A DNA stretch of 64,000 nucleotides. Source: Cranoglanis bouderius. Lineage: Eukaryota > Chordata > Actinopteri > Siluriformes > Cranoglanididae. Shown one piece after another: positions 41,101-43,649 of this stretch. The notes below the pieces were generated by a model that was not told where the DNA came from, searched no databases, and saw nothing but the letters and a program-made list of their open reading frames with translations. Every line of letters begins with the position of its first letter. Within the stretch, counting starts at the first letter, position 1. The DNA lies in NCBI GenBank assembly GCA_023630585.1, contig CM042566.1, positions 2,413,254 to 2,477,253 of the forward strand. Reading direction: 5' to 3'. The position numbers were made by a program, and so were the translations under genes.

Positions 41101-42643
41101 AAAAAAAAGTTAAATAAACATCTCCTTACAGAAAACTTCACCATATCAGCAGTTACTGTGGAGAAATGATAACGTATTAGAGCGAGCGCACTGAGATAAA
41201 TACCATTTGCAGCTATAGAAAATGAACCGACTCTTTCTGACCAATCAGAAAACAGAATTCAACTGCGCAGTGGTATAAATTTGTTTACATGTTTATTTAT
41301 GGGTACAGAAATATGAACACCATGGTTTGTTTCTTTTGGGATTCATCTTCAGATCCTGGAGCCTCGGTTTACCTCTGAGACGTTGGCCATGTTACTGAAC
41401 ATCCCTCCTCAGAAAACCCTGCTGAGGCGCCATTTAACCACCAACTTCAACAGTCTGGTGGGAGCCCAGGCTCAGCAGGAGAAGCGCGAGTACGCCAACG
41501 CCAGCGGGCACACGCCACTCAACACCACTGCTAAAGTCCGGGTATGACATCAGATGCACTAAGTTCTAGGACTTCTATCCAGCTGCTGTGAAGTGAATTC
41601 TTAATTCACAGAGAAATAATGAAAGGGGAAAAAATAATGTATTGATAAATGCATACTACTATACTCAATAGTACTGCTAAATAATAAGCTTAATAAGGCA
41701 ACTACAGTAACATAATACTACTCTAACATGCTATTTAGTACAGTAGTACATCAGTGTGGTGGGAAAGCTGATAAATGCTTAGCTACGGTAATTGGCTTAA
41801 TACCTAGTATGTAACAGGAAGTGTACTACCTTATATTATTTAGTACAGTAGTATGCAAAATGAAGAAGGCAAAGAAATATAATGCTCAAATGATCAAATA
41901 TATAATAACAAAAAAAAACTGGTTAAATGATGTATGTTTAGATCTAAATAACGAACAAAATCAAAATAATGTCGGTTCAGTAAGAAGTAAAACGCCGTGT
42001 CATGCTGTTAAAGGAAATGAATCAGTGACAGGTTGGAGTGATGTAGAGTTACTATTACCCTCCCAAAGTTGATTGTTTTCATGGGTTTTGTTCCTCTTAT
42101 ACCACAGCGATTTGCCAACAATTACATTTACAACAAATTCGTATTTATTAAATAATGACGACACATGCTTTTTTTTTTTTTTTTAATCCTTTTGTATTTA
42201 CATTTAATGTTACCAATTAAACAGCTTTACTTCTGACTGTTACAAAGCGCTGACACTGGAGACTCATTCCGTAAATATTTAATAAGTATCTCATTACAGA
42301 AAACTTTTCAAAATCCATTTTTTTTAAACCCGTTATTATTAGTCTTCGTTTATGTGGAGCGTCCGCTGTACGAGTCCCTGTGAATGAGTTGTTACTATAG
42401 AAACGATAATTAATATAAACTCATGCCCATGACTATCACATCATGTTTAACGTAACACATTTTCTTCTCCTTTCCGATCGTTCTTTATCTCAGCCAAAGA
42501 AGCTCAGCTTCACAAACTTCAGCCACCTGAGGAAGAGGAGGCCTGATGATTCAGCGGACTATATCTGCCCAGTAGAAACGGGAAACTCGCCGGTTTTGAA
42601 TGGTACGGCCATCAGCTCTTGCAAAGCTTCAGTGCTGCTCTAG
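5253..42643 (+). CDS. ppfibp2: Liprin-beta-2 (PPFIA-binding protein 2), 25 coding exons
   Basis: This gene encodes a liprin-beta scaffold protein. Family knowledge: beta liprins dimerise through N-terminal coiled coils and bind liprin-alpha through C-terminal SAM domains at the cell cortex, adhesions and synapses. The exons listed below join in phase to 2634 nt (877 codons plus stop). Coiled-coil sequence covers about residues 110-350. A Ser/Glu-rich linker covers about 350-510, followed by FWGKIRRTQ at the exon 17/18 joint. SAM1 lies at about 571-637, SAM2 at 645-710 and SAM3 at 731-804. Beta-2 is chosen over beta-1 because KLKLVGME, LDHIWVTRWLDDIGLPQYKD, NPHCLRRRP and DYICP match beta-2 as I remember it. 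The start is uncertain: ATG 5253 is in frame, and a shorter start at 5310 sits inside the conserved DASHMLEAALEQMDG block. Untranslated first exons were not found. Confidence 0.93.
5755..6125. repeat. Dispersed AGAACCCTTAA-type repeat
   Basis: Built around recurrent AACCCTTAA, AGAACCCT and TTCCAAGAAG words that recur at 14690-14905, 27800-28640 and 29110-29225. It is a degenerate interspersed repeat, unclassified. Confidence 0.5.
6177..6526 (+). mobile_element. V-SINE/DANA-type SINE, copy 2
   Basis: Same family and order as the copy at 3887: head GGTGGCTTAGTGGTTAACAT, core TTGCATGTTCTTCCCG, TTCCTCCGGGTACTCCGGTT and TCCAGAGACATGCATTGTAG, tail GGATAAGTGGTACAGAAAAT with (GGAT)n. It lies in intron 1 of ppfibp2. 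Confidence 0.88.
7050..7430 (+). repeat. Dispersed repeat family A, copy 2
   Basis: Carries CTGTAACATGACCAGCTGAC, GAGGCTGGTGAGGGAATAAC, CTATAAATGGCTAAAAAGTA and TGGCAAATTGCTGTAGTATA of the family, and ends near AACAGCATGACCCC. Confidence 0.7.
7663..7856 (+). CDS. ppfibp2: ppfibp2 coding exon 2
   Basis: Encodes residues 34-98, with RVLQLAEDLKDTLDTEL and VPTTIVHTLLLWLDKSL corresponding to the HLIEDLRLALEML and IPGPTAAYIKEWFEESL blocks of human beta-2. The acceptor is TTGTTCCAG|TG and the donor CTG|GTGGGT. The phase-1 base from exon 1 makes a GTG codon, so the join is clean. It is the least conserved N-terminal exon but is clearly homologous in position and pattern. Confidence 0.85.
8220..8680 (-). 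mobile_element. L2-type LINE fragment, degenerate
   Basis: Read on the minus strand, this is the reverse-transcriptase region of a fish L2-like LINE. The plus strand shows TGAGCTTTGTGGAATGGCAG (the VPQ.SVLGP block reversed), CTGGTCAGAGGCCAGTATTA and GTCATTTACTACTTTAACCA, colinear with the better element at 45355-46700. The frame is heavily broken. Confidence 0.75.
8681..11074. other. Intron 2, central part
   Basis: No exon was recognised. The stretch 9600-9890 is pyrimidine-rich and 10060-10150 is purine-rich. The segment 9870-10020 (with GCAACACGTGTGTCTCAGGC) is complex, non-repetitive and could be regulatory. The (A)n at 10261-10276 and T-rich 10500-10560 are simple sequence. Confidence 0.35.
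11075..11415 (+). repeat. Dispersed repeat family A, copy 3
   Basis: Carries TTTATGGAAGGAGTCTCCAG, CAGTAACATGACGAGCTGCA, the TATAAATGGATAAAAAGTATGATG segment and GGCCAATTGCTGTGGTATAA. Confidence 0.75.
11745..11831 (+). CDS. ppfibp2: ppfibp2 coding exon 3
   Basis: Encodes residues 99-127. It includes ESYQERLCRLEGDKESLVLQ, nearly identical to the ETYQERLARLEGDKESLILQ block of mammalian beta-2, where the first coiled coil begins. The acceptor is GTCCGTAG|GTC and the donor CAG|GTAAG; both ends are phase 0. Confidence 0.93.
11867..11916. repeat. GTGTGCGA-type short tandem repeat
   Basis: About five units of GTGTGTGCGA start roughly 35 nt after the exon 3 donor. Confidence 0.85.
11917..13215. other. 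Intron 3 remainder
   Basis: AT-rich, with a degenerate local duplication: GGTATGAAGCTGG appears near 12163 and again near 12390, with similar flanks. No exon was recognised. Confidence 0.4.
13216..13287. repeat. (CT)n tract abutting the exon 4 acceptor
   Basis: Interrupted CT/CCCT repeat that ends about 23 nt before exon 4 and therefore supplies, or competes with, its polypyrimidine tract. Confidence 0.9.
13310..13423 (+). CDS. ppfibp2: ppfibp2 coding exon 4
   Basis: Encodes residues 128-165, VSVLTDQVEAQGEKIRDLE to TEEMLQQ, the most conserved coiled-coil block of the beta liprins. The acceptor lies just after a (CT)n microsatellite. The exon begins GTGAGT, so the acceptor CAG is directly followed by a 5' splice-site consensus. 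The donor is CAG|GTACAA; both ends are phase 0. Confidence 0.95.
14280..14615. repeat. CTGT/CCAT tetranucleotide-derived array
   Basis: About 330 bp of CTGTCTGT, GTCCATCC and TATCTGTATG variants in intron 4. Long open frames in it on both strands are repeat artefacts. Confidence 0.9.
14690..14910. repeat. Dispersed AGAACC-type repeat, second copy
   Basis: Shares the AGAACCTTA, GAGAAACCCTCTC and GTTCTACTTAGAA vocabulary with 5755-6125 and 27800-28640. Assignment is by word similarity only. Confidence 0.4.
15579..16690 (-). mobile_element. Tc1-like transposon with about 200-bp inverted terminal repeats
   Basis: The left end CAGGTGCATCTAAAAAAAAT is flanked by TA. The right end is its reverse complement (ATTTTTTTTAGATGCAC), and similarity between the ends continues for roughly 200 bp. 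Between them, minus-strand coding shows transposase pieces: SADELYGDADFLFQQDLAP, then RPADSPDLNFVKRKMRDTRP and a C-terminal MPHRTDAVIRAKGAPTKY. The N-terminal DNA-binding half is missing and the frame is broken, so it is non-autonomous. Confidence 0.88.
16790..16855. repeat. Poly-C/poly-A and (AAAT)n low complexity
   Basis: A run of 13 C is followed by A-rich AAAT repeats in intron 4. Confidence 0.8.
16920..17165. promoter_or_regulatory. Candidate intronic conserved element
   Basis: About 245 bp of balanced-composition, non-repetitive sequence in an AT-rich, repeat-laden intron, with homeobox- and E-box-like words (e.g. CTTAATATTTTCCATGTG). Conservation cannot be tested here. Confidence 0.25.
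17280..17350. repeat. (CT)n microsatellite
   Basis: CT repeat with a few interruptions, upstream of exon 5. Confidence 0.92.
17516..17647 (+). CDS. ppfibp2: ppfibp2 coding exon 5
   Basis: Encodes residues 166-209, from ELLSRTALESQKLDLMDEV through KLKLVGMEERQNH to HKAE. This matches the mammalian beta-2 segment ELLSRTSLETQKLDLM...KLKLVGME and continues the coiled coil. The acceptor is ATTGTCTAG|GAG and the donor GAG|GTATTG. Both ends are phase 0, so it can join either exon 6 or the alternative terminal exon at 21758. Confidence 0.93.
17682..17737. repeat. (AT)n microsatellite
   Basis: About 28 AT units, 35 nt after the exon 5 donor. Confidence 0.95.
17845..18200 (-). repeat. Dispersed repeat family A, copy 4
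   Basis: Reverse orientation: CTGGAGACTCCTTCCCTAAA, GTTAAATAAACATCTCCTTA, TAGAAACGATAACATATTAG and CACCTTCTGACCAATCAGAT match the other minus-strand copies. Confidence 0.75.
18430..18652. repeat. Two (TG)n microsatellites
   Basis: TG runs at about 18432-18457 and 18624-18650, separated by unique sequence. Confidence 0.9.
19285..19885 (-). repeat. Dispersed repeat family A, copy 5 (longest)
   Basis: One end carries a fold-back: GTGCTGTTTTAGGAAAATAA at about 19293 and its near-complement ATTTCCTATAACAGCAC at about 19372. The body then shows ACTGGTGACTCCTTCCATAA, TGAATGAGCTGTTACTATAG, CACCTTCTGACCAATCAGAA and CAGCGCTGTGGCATAA. It is the best template for a consensus. Confidence 0.78.
19900..20135. 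repeat. TATA-rich interspersed repeat
   Basis: Contains CATTTATAATGCACTTTATT and GTTATGCATATAAC words, similar in style to 54835-55120 (CATTATAATGCC, TTATAAGGCATTC). Probably an old interspersed repeat. Confidence 0.35.
20215..20475. promoter_or_regulatory. Candidate intronic conserved element
   Basis: About 260 bp of complex, GC-balanced sequence in intron 5 (for example AGCAATCATATGTCAGCCAT, with a CATATG E-box). It contrasts with its AT-rich surroundings and has no open frame. Regulatory function is a guess. Confidence 0.25.
21190..21485 (-). mobile_element. V-SINE-type SINE, minus strand
   Basis: The plus strand reads GTAAGCACTTTATCCTGGTC, then GGGAGGAAACCAGAGAACCC and ACAGGGAGAACATGAA, and ends in a tRNA-like GAGCTGTGAAGCAGC...TTACCCACTGCACC. 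That is the reversed order of a V-SINE tail, core and tRNA head. Confidence 0.75.
21500..21663 (+). mobile_element. Tc1-like transposon 3' end fragment
   Basis: The words TTATGGGCTATTTTGTCTAG, ATTCATGATATAAAATC, CACTACAAAATGTTGACAAG and GATGAACGCTTATGCAAGCC are a diverged copy of a common fish Tc1 terminal region. No coding part is present. Confidence 0.65.
21758..22003 (+). CDS. ppfibp2: Candidate alternative terminal exon of ppfibp2 (short isoform)
   Basis: A pyrimidine-rich acceptor (CCCCTCTGCCAG) opens an 81-codon frame in phase 0, the phase left by exon 5. It starts SVVNLISELQEQMCRIQQEL, a coiled-coil-like segment that begins with Ser like exon 6. It continues into an acidic tail (QEDEDTDTDASLNESAEAEE) and stops with TGA at 22001. 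No strong donor precedes the stop, and an AATAAA follows at 22215. Joined to exons 1-5 it would give about 290 residues without SAM domains. I cannot tell whether it is used; it could also be a poison exon. Confidence 0.55.
   Translation, partial: SVVNLISELQEQMCRIQQELSCKIQEKKATEIQEDEDTDTDASLNESAEAEETSAEEQSSGDLSAEELCHCGRESVGTECT
22215..22220 (+). terminator. Polyadenylation signal AATAAA after the alternative exon
   Basis: A canonical AATAAA lies 212 nt after the TGA of the candidate intronic terminal exon. A second, chance AATAAA in this AT-rich intron is possible, so support comes mainly from its position behind an open exon. Confidence 0.45.
22221..22990. other. AT-rich intron before exon 6
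   Basis: Very AT-rich (22300-22860), with two degenerate copies of a GACATCATTTATGGTACCTTA-like segment (about 22500 and 22719) and a (TTTA)n at 22957-22983. No exon was recognised. Confidence 0.4.
22994..23086 (+). CDS. ppfibp2: ppfibp2 coding exon 6
   Basis: Encodes residues 210-240, SLLQELRLLRNKVEELEDE to YERKLKATK, matching human beta-2 ELLQELRHLKIKVEELENE and WKLKATK. It is a coiled-coil exon, phase 0 at both ends. The acceptor is GGTGAACAG|AGC, behind a TTTA repeat, and the donor AAG|GTACTG. Confidence 0.93.
23762..23812 (+). CDS. ppfibp2: ppfibp2 coding exon 7 (3' boundary uncertain)
   Basis: Encodes SLMTQLSSLRLTVKQLQ (residues 241-257), matching the beta-1 block SLMAKLSSMKIKVGQMQ, which mammalian beta-2 lacks as I recall it. 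The acceptor is ATGTTACCAG|TCT. The best donor is CAG|GTAGAA at 23813 (phase 0). Similarity to beta-1 (YEKQRMEQKWESLK) appears to continue past that site as VERQHWEERNRNL, then runs into pyrimidine-rich sequence with no donor. The exon may be a shortened or decaying remnant. Confidence 0.55.
23848..25240. repeat. 1.4-kb pyrimidine-rich strand-asymmetric tract
   Basis: The plus strand is dominated by C and T with a minority of A and very little G, in variable CTCCTCC, CCACCTC, TTCCTT and CACTTCC words. No fixed period is obvious. Frames stay open (up to about 237 codons of Ser/Pro/Leu/Phe/His) because G-containing and AT-rich stop triplets are rare; these are not genes. It starts immediately after exon 7. 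Confidence 0.85.
25255..25950 (+). mobile_element. Degenerate Tc1-like relic
   Basis: Contains diverged Tc1 coding words (TGGAGCTAAATCACAAGGCT, TGGTGAAAGCTCGTCCCTGG, AAGGGACCAACTCCCTA) in transposase order, with all frames broken. The family call is moderate because of the decay. Confidence 0.45.
26340..26451 (+). CDS. ppfibp2: ppfibp2 coding exon 8
   Basis: Encodes residues 258-294 plus one base, AEISGLQHLLQCKNAEIENLHAQL, matching human beta-2 AEVAQLQEQVALKDAEIERLHSQL. The acceptor is CATTTCCAG|GCA and the donor GAG|GTAAGT, phase 1. Confidence 0.92.
26650..26682 (+). CDS. ppfibp2: ppfibp2 coding exon 9 (33 nt)
   Basis: A 33-nt exon encoding EELYKRRLNTK (residues 295-305). Its place and phase (1 in, 1 out) match the HSESHTERD joint of human beta-2 just before the next coil. 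The acceptor is TCATCATTAG|AG and the donor AAAC|GTAAG. Skipping it would keep the frame. Confidence 0.8.
26700..27600. other. Intron 9 (between exons 9 and 10)
   Basis: Holds a short (CA)n/(GA)n at 26705-26735 and a local triplication of a GGATTGGTCAGAATTC-like word at about 26927, 26957 and 26987. The rest is unique AT-rich sequence. Confidence 0.5.
27637..27698 (+). CDS. ppfibp2: ppfibp2 coding exon 10
   Basis: Encodes HQELLKLKAGMELLIAANDEK, up to residue 326, matching human beta-2 DQEIQRLKMGMETLLLANEDK. The acceptor is CTTTCTCTGCAG|AT and the donor AAG|GTAAAG, phase 0. Confidence 0.92.
27795..28640. repeat. Dispersed AGAACC-type repeat block
   Basis: A long block of AAGAACACTT, GGTTCTTCA, TAGAACC and AACCCATGAAGAACC words, apparently several degenerate and partly inverted units. 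A shorter copy occurs at 29110-29225. Confidence 0.5.
28680..29030. promoter_or_regulatory. Candidate intronic conserved element
   Basis: About 350 bp of complex, balanced-composition sequence without stop-free coding or repeat hallmarks, bracketed by AGAACC-type repeats in intron 10. It includes GTGTTTGAACTAAGCGAGAC. Function unknown. Confidence 0.22.
29300..29600 (-). repeat. Dispersed repeat family A, copy 6 (partial)
   Basis: Carries GTACTGTTTTAGGAAAATAA, a TGACACCAAACACGAATCCTTC variant of the GAGACTCCTTCC block, and TTTTAACCAATCATCC. Confidence 0.65.
29689..29764 (+). CDS. ppfibp2: ppfibp2 coding exon 11
   Basis: Encodes DRRIEELSLLLSQCRQFRDGK (residues 327-351 plus one base), matching human DRRIEELTGLLNQYRKVKE, the last coiled-coil heptads. 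The acceptor is ATTGTGCAG|GAT behind a T-rich tract, and the donor CAAC|GTGAGG, phase 1. Confidence 0.92.
30040..31030 (+). mobile_element. Tc1-like transposon, decayed
   Basis: It begins with a terminal segment typical of a common fish Tc1 family (GTGGATATAAAAGGTCTACA). Coding relics follow in order: a paired-type DNA-binding part (KRPTATLKELQEFLAST), then GTGAAGCATGGCGGTGGCAG (the KHGGG block), the QQDNNPKHKSKS-type block and a SPDLNPTENLWND-like end. Several frameshifts are present, parts of the middle are missing and the 3' terminal repeat is absent. Confidence 0.85.
31175..31263 (+). CDS. ppfibp2: ppfibp2 coding exon 12
   Basis: Encodes residues 352-381, QTPAPQGSSEEEELSAAVK and following, the start of the weakly conserved linker. 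It is supported by open phase-compatible sequence (1 to 0), the acceptor ATCTTCAG|AG and the donor GAG|GTATCC. No clear human counterpart is visible, as expected for this region. Confidence 0.75.
31362..31429 (+). CDS. ppfibp2: ppfibp2 coding exon 13
   Basis: Encodes MMSAAPSPLLASKKSDQKE and following (382-403), a Ser/Pro/Lys-rich linker resembling the SSPTVGPPPLPQKS region of mammalian beta-2. The acceptor CTCTTTTTTAG|ATG is strong and the donor is CCAG|GTATCA, phase 2. Confidence 0.82.
31508..31568 (+). CDS. ppfibp2: ppfibp2 coding exon 14
   Basis: Encodes SQLRNLSSSQEDLKSEATQK (to residue 424), matching human AQKKLSCSLEDLRSES. SSSQEDL has the shape of a phosphorylatable linker motif. The intron before it is only 78 nt. 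The acceptor is ATCTCAG|GT and the donor AAG|GTTTGT, phase 0. Confidence 0.88.
31600..31850 (+). mobile_element. Tc1 internal fragment inside a local duplication
   Basis: VKHGGGNIMLWGCFSTAGTW-type coding lies between two copies of a TGTGATTTTTTT-TGGAA-TTTGAAGTTACC segment (about 31613-31652 and 31787-31818). It sits in intron 14 directly after the exon 14 donor region. Confidence 0.75.
32040..32215 (+). repeat. Dispersed repeat family A, copy 7 (partial)
   Basis: Shares TATAAACGGATAAAACAAGT, the GTGGTATAAGGGGAATAAAACAC segment and TGATTATTTTCCTATGACAG with the family. Confidence 0.65.
32715..32756 (+). CDS. ppfibp2: ppfibp2 coding exon 15 (42 nt)
   Basis: Encodes PVIGIPVEPACSDE (425-438), similar in place to FPVLEPKDSPF of mammalian beta-2. 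It is phase 0 at both ends, so skipping keeps the frame. The acceptor is TCCTGTAG|CCC and the donor GAG|GTACCT. Confidence 0.75.
32923..33034 (+). CDS. ppfibp2: ppfibp2 coding exon 16
   Basis: Encodes residues 439-475 plus one base, GSPSKPENGKCILINGNK and following, a Ser/Glu-rich linker. The acceptor is CCCACGAACAG|GGT and the donor CAGA|GTATGA, phase 1. A second possible donor, AACG|GTAATA, lies inside and would also leave phase 1, so a shorter form is possible. Confidence 0.75.
33186..33252. repeat. (GACA)n microsatellite
   Basis: ACAGACAGACAGA repeats in intron 16. Confidence 0.92.
33345..33390. repeat. (ATT)n microsatellite
   Basis: About 13 ATT units. The following 33540-33880 is A-rich or AAAT/AAAC-rich simple sequence. 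Confidence 0.92.
33890..33992. repeat. TCTCC-rich array, duplicated
   Basis: (CTCTC)n with two identical copies of TCCTCCCCTCCCCTTTCCTC. The minus strand therefore carries repeated GGGGAGGGGAGG runs. Confidence 0.92.
34330..34900 (+). repeat. Dispersed repeat family A, copy 8 (long)
   Basis: Nearly full span in plus orientation: CAGATGTTATAGTTTCTATA, GTAACAGTTCATTCACAGAG, TTTATGGAAGGAGTCTCCAG, GTAACATGACAAGCTGCAGT and TGGCAAATTGCTGTGGTATA, ending in TAGGACAGTAATCAACCATG. A T-run of about 33 nt interrupts it at 34508-34540. Confidence 0.75.
35325..35460 (+). CDS. ppfibp2: ppfibp2 coding exon 17
   Basis: Encodes residues 476-520 plus two bases. PSPTSSGVDSGEHSPVSQEN and KSIRKFWGK match human STSSGTESGPQSPLTPDG and KGIKKFWGK. 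The strong FWGK block anchors the linker reading frame. The acceptor is TCTCCCACAG|GA and the donor GGAA|GTGAGT, phase 2. Confidence 0.94.
35858..36165. repeat. Compound trinucleotide array with inverted halves
   Basis: (ATT)n, (GTT)n, (ATT)n and (AGT)n at 35858-35975 are followed, about 130 bp later, by (ACT)n, (AAT)n and (AAG)n at 36085-36165. The AGT and ACT arrays, and the ATT and AAT arrays, are complementary and could pair. Confidence 0.85.
36288..36352. repeat. (AT)n microsatellite
   Basis: About 32 uninterrupted AT units in intron 17. Confidence 0.95.
36466..36610 (+). mobile_element. Terminal fragment of a CAGTACTGTGCAAA-type DNA transposon
   Basis: Begins ACAGTACTGTGCAAAAGTTT and continues with TTATGACTTCTACA and TTAGTTTTCTAGCACAA, the same as the left part of the complete element at 50028-50534. 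It is truncated on its right side. Confidence 0.75.
36836..36967 (+). CDS. ppfibp2: ppfibp2 coding exon 18
   Basis: Encodes residues 521-564, KIRRTQWGGLGPGDD and EFRRGGFRATAGPRLARTPD. Human beta-2 has KIRRTQSGNF and EFRRGGLRATAGPRLSRTRD, a basic block shared by beta liprins just before SAM1. The acceptor is TGTGTTTAG|GAT and the donor CCG|GTAGGA, phase 2. Confidence 0.94.
37243..37393 (+). CDS. ppfibp2: ppfibp2 coding exon 19 (SAM1)
   Basis: Encodes residues 565-615, most of the first SAM domain: VPFSNWTTEQVCGWLEDYGL, then QYVNLARQWVISGQTLLSAT and PQEFEK. It is nearly colinear with human APFAQWSTERVCAWLEDFGL. The exon is GC-rich compared with its AT-rich introns. The acceptor is CACTCCTCAG|A and the donor AAG|GTTTGA, phase 0. 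Confidence 0.96.
37852..37963 (+). CDS. ppfibp2: ppfibp2 coding exon 20 (end of SAM1, start of SAM2)
   Basis: Encodes residues 616-652 plus one base: EMGIKHPLHRKKLQLAVRSF closes SAM1 (the LGIKHPLHRKKL helix of the family) and LDHIWVTR opens SAM2. The acceptor is TTGTTACAG|GAG and the donor ACAC|GTAGGT, phase 1. Confidence 0.96.
38130..38194. repeat. (TAGA)n microsatellite
   Basis: About 16 uninterrupted TAGA units in intron 20. Confidence 0.96.
38615..38757 (-). mobile_element. tRNA-Glu(CTC)-derived SINE or retro-pseudogene
   Basis: On the minus strand 38754-38683 is a 72-nt tRNA-Glu-like body. It has the acceptor halves TCCCTGG and TCAGGGA, anticodon CTC, and a CCA encoded right after the discriminator base. 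The T-loop box reads GGGCTTGATTCC instead of GGTTCGATTCC, so internal promoter box B is damaged. The CCA and a further 60 nt of non-tRNA sequence (ending near CCCGAACGGGAG) point to a retroposed SINE rather than a working tRNA gene. Confidence 0.72.
38948..39036 (+). CDS. ppfibp2: ppfibp2 coding exon 21 (SAM2)
   Basis: Encodes WLDDIGLPQYKDQFHESRVD and GRVLQYLTV (653-682), practically identical to human beta-2. This is the SAM2 core used for liprin-alpha contact in the family. The acceptor is TTTCCCCTCAG|GC and the donor GTG|GTAGGT, phase 0. Confidence 0.97.
39145..39267 (+). CDS. ppfibp2: ppfibp2 coding exon 22 (end of SAM2)
   Basis: Encodes residues 683-723: NDLLFLKVTSQLHHLSIKCA, then IHVLHANKFNPHCLRRRPGDE. 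It closes SAM2 and matches human beta-2 with very few changes. The acceptor is CCTCTTACAG|AAC and the donor GAG|GTGTGT; both ends are phase 0. The intron before it is only 108 nt. Confidence 0.97.
39365..40390. repeat. AT-rich, partly triplicated intron 22 sequence
   Basis: Three degenerate copies of a unit with AAATAAACATCATACAATAT and ATTATT-TTTTCCACT (about 39500, 39770 and 40180), preceded by GTATAATTATTGGCACCCTT-like words. A (TTC)n lies at 39459-39497. Confidence 0.55.
40476..40601 (+). CDS. ppfibp2: ppfibp2 coding exon 23 (SAM3)
   Basis: Encodes residues 724-765: SPSEVVQWSNHRVMEWLRSV, then DLAEYAPNLRGSGVHGGLI, identical or nearly so to mammalian beta liprins. It is the first half of SAM3. 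The acceptor is GATTCACTCAG|AAT and the donor ATA|GTGAGT; both ends are phase 0. Confidence 0.97.
40855..41285 (-). repeat. Dispersed repeat family A, copy 9
   Basis: Starts CACGCTGTTATAGGAAAATA and contains GTGGTGTGATGAAGCAGAGT, GTTAAATAAACATCTCCTTA, a GAAATGATAACGTATTAGAGCGAG segment and TTTCTGACCAATCAGAAAAC, ending in a CAGTGGTATAA. Confidence 0.78.
41353..41541 (+). CDS. ppfibp2: ppfibp2 coding exon 24 (end of SAM3)
   Basis: Encodes residues 766-828: ILEPRFTSETLAMLLNIPPQ, then KTLLRRHLTTNFNSLVG and a charged tail leading to TTAKVR. It completes SAM3 and matches human ILEPRFTGDTLAMLLNIPPQ. The acceptor is TTCATCTTCAG|ATC and the donor CGG|GTATGA; both ends are phase 0. Confidence 0.97.
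41985..42420 (-). repeat. Dispersed repeat family A, copy 10
   Basis: Contains TGTCATGCTGTTAAAGGAAA, GTTGATTGTTTTCATGGGTT, GACACTGGAGACTCATTCCG and TGAATGAGTTGTTACTATAG. It ends about 70 nt before exon 25. Confidence 0.75.
42494..42643 (+). CDS. ppfibp2: ppfibp2 coding exon 25 (C-terminal tail, stop)
   Basis: Encodes PKKLSFTNFSHLRKRRP and DDSADYICPVETG, matching human PRKLGFSHFGNIRKKK and STDYICPME. It then ends NGTAISSCKASVLL with TAG at 42641. The last 14 residues do not resemble the family tail. In the +1 frame the next bases read LLDSDRLDQKEIK and stop at 42693-42695, which resembles mammalian ELDGLDQVGQIS. A one-base change, a lineage-specific tail or an assembly error could explain this. 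The acceptor is TTTATCTCAG|CCA. Confidence 0.88.
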   Translation, partial: PKKLSFTNFSHLRKRRPDDSADYICPVETGNSPVLNGTAISSCKASVLL

Positions 42644-42960
42644 CTTCCAGCTTCTCCTGGACTCGGATAGACTGGATCAGAAGGAGATCAAGTGATCATC
42701 GAAGTCCTGATCTTCCTTCTACAATCTGTCTTACTGTGATTGGTTTGTTCGTCTTCTCCGCTCGGATGGACAGCACAGCTGTAACCTCGCCTGGACTGGA
42801 GGATTCCCGCTCATTCATCTGGACGTTATTTGGTTATAAGCTCTTTTTTTTCCCTCCTCGCCTTGCTGGTGTAACGATTCATCCATCGACTCTCCTACAA
42901 TTCTGAATCATCAATGCTAAATGCTTTACATAATAAATAAACAAGTCAATTAATGTGTCT
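42644..42960 (+). other. ppfibp2: ppfibp2 3' UTR
   Basis: This is the sequence from the exon 25 stop to just past an AATAAA at 42933-42938. A GT/T-rich stretch follows at about 42952-42975, as expected downstream of a cleavage site. No open frame of interest remains apart from the +1 tail discussed under exon 25. The 3' end is inferred from the signal. Confidence 0.6.
42933..42938 (+). terminator. ppfibp2: Main polyadenylation signal AATAAA
   Basis: AATAAA about 290 nt after the stop, in an AATAAATAAA context, followed by a T/GT-rich element. It is the first canonical signal after the last coding exon. Confidence 0.6.
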
Positions 42961-43135
42961 TCACTCTTTGTTTTTTATGCCCACATATTTTTTTCCCTGT
43001 ATATTTAGTCTCTGCATTGATCATTTCCTAATCAGAATTATTGCTTATACTGCAGACAGATAATTACGTTGGACATGCTTTAGATTCAGTGATCAGCTGC
43101 AGATGTAATTTATGTAAAATATCAGATGTAAAAAC

Positions 43136-43166
43136 AAACAAACAAACAAACAAACAAACAAACAAA
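43136..43166. repeat. (AAAC)n microsatellite
   Basis: Seven AAAC units downstream of ppfibp2. Confidence 0.92.
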
Positions 43167-43364
43167 AATAGAAGTTTGACTCAATCTGGTGTTGGGGAAT
43201 ATGGGTTTAATGGCTGGTATTGTTTGTGCAACACTGCCATCAAGTGGTAAAAAGTGTATATAAGCAGATTTTCAAAAATGTTAACAATAACATACAATAA
43301 CGACTATAACAATAACAACAATAACGACTGTGATTCTGTCTAAACGTGTAAATTAATCTGTCCT

Positions 43365-43500
43365 GAAAACTTAAACTTGCAGCTTTACCTCTGACTGTTA
43401 CAAACACTGACACTGGAGACTCCTTCCATAAATGTTAAATAAACACCTCCTTACAGAAAACTTCGCCGTATCAATAATTCTTTTAAATCTGTTTAGGTGG
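43365..43500 (-). repeat. Dispersed repeat family A, copy 11 (partial)
   Basis: Carries GCAGCTTTACCTCTGACTGT, GACACTGGAGACTCCTTCCA and GTTAAATAAACACCTCCTTA. Confidence 0.75.
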
Positions 43501-43649
43501 AATCTAATGGAAGAAGATGGGATTAGTACTTCTGTAGTGTTTGAATCAGCCAGGAGGAGGCAGTCTTTAGCCTAGAATTTAAAAACCTGCTGCCAAAGAC
43601 ATGGACTAAGAAGACTTTTAAGTTTGATGCAGTATACTTATACTGCATT

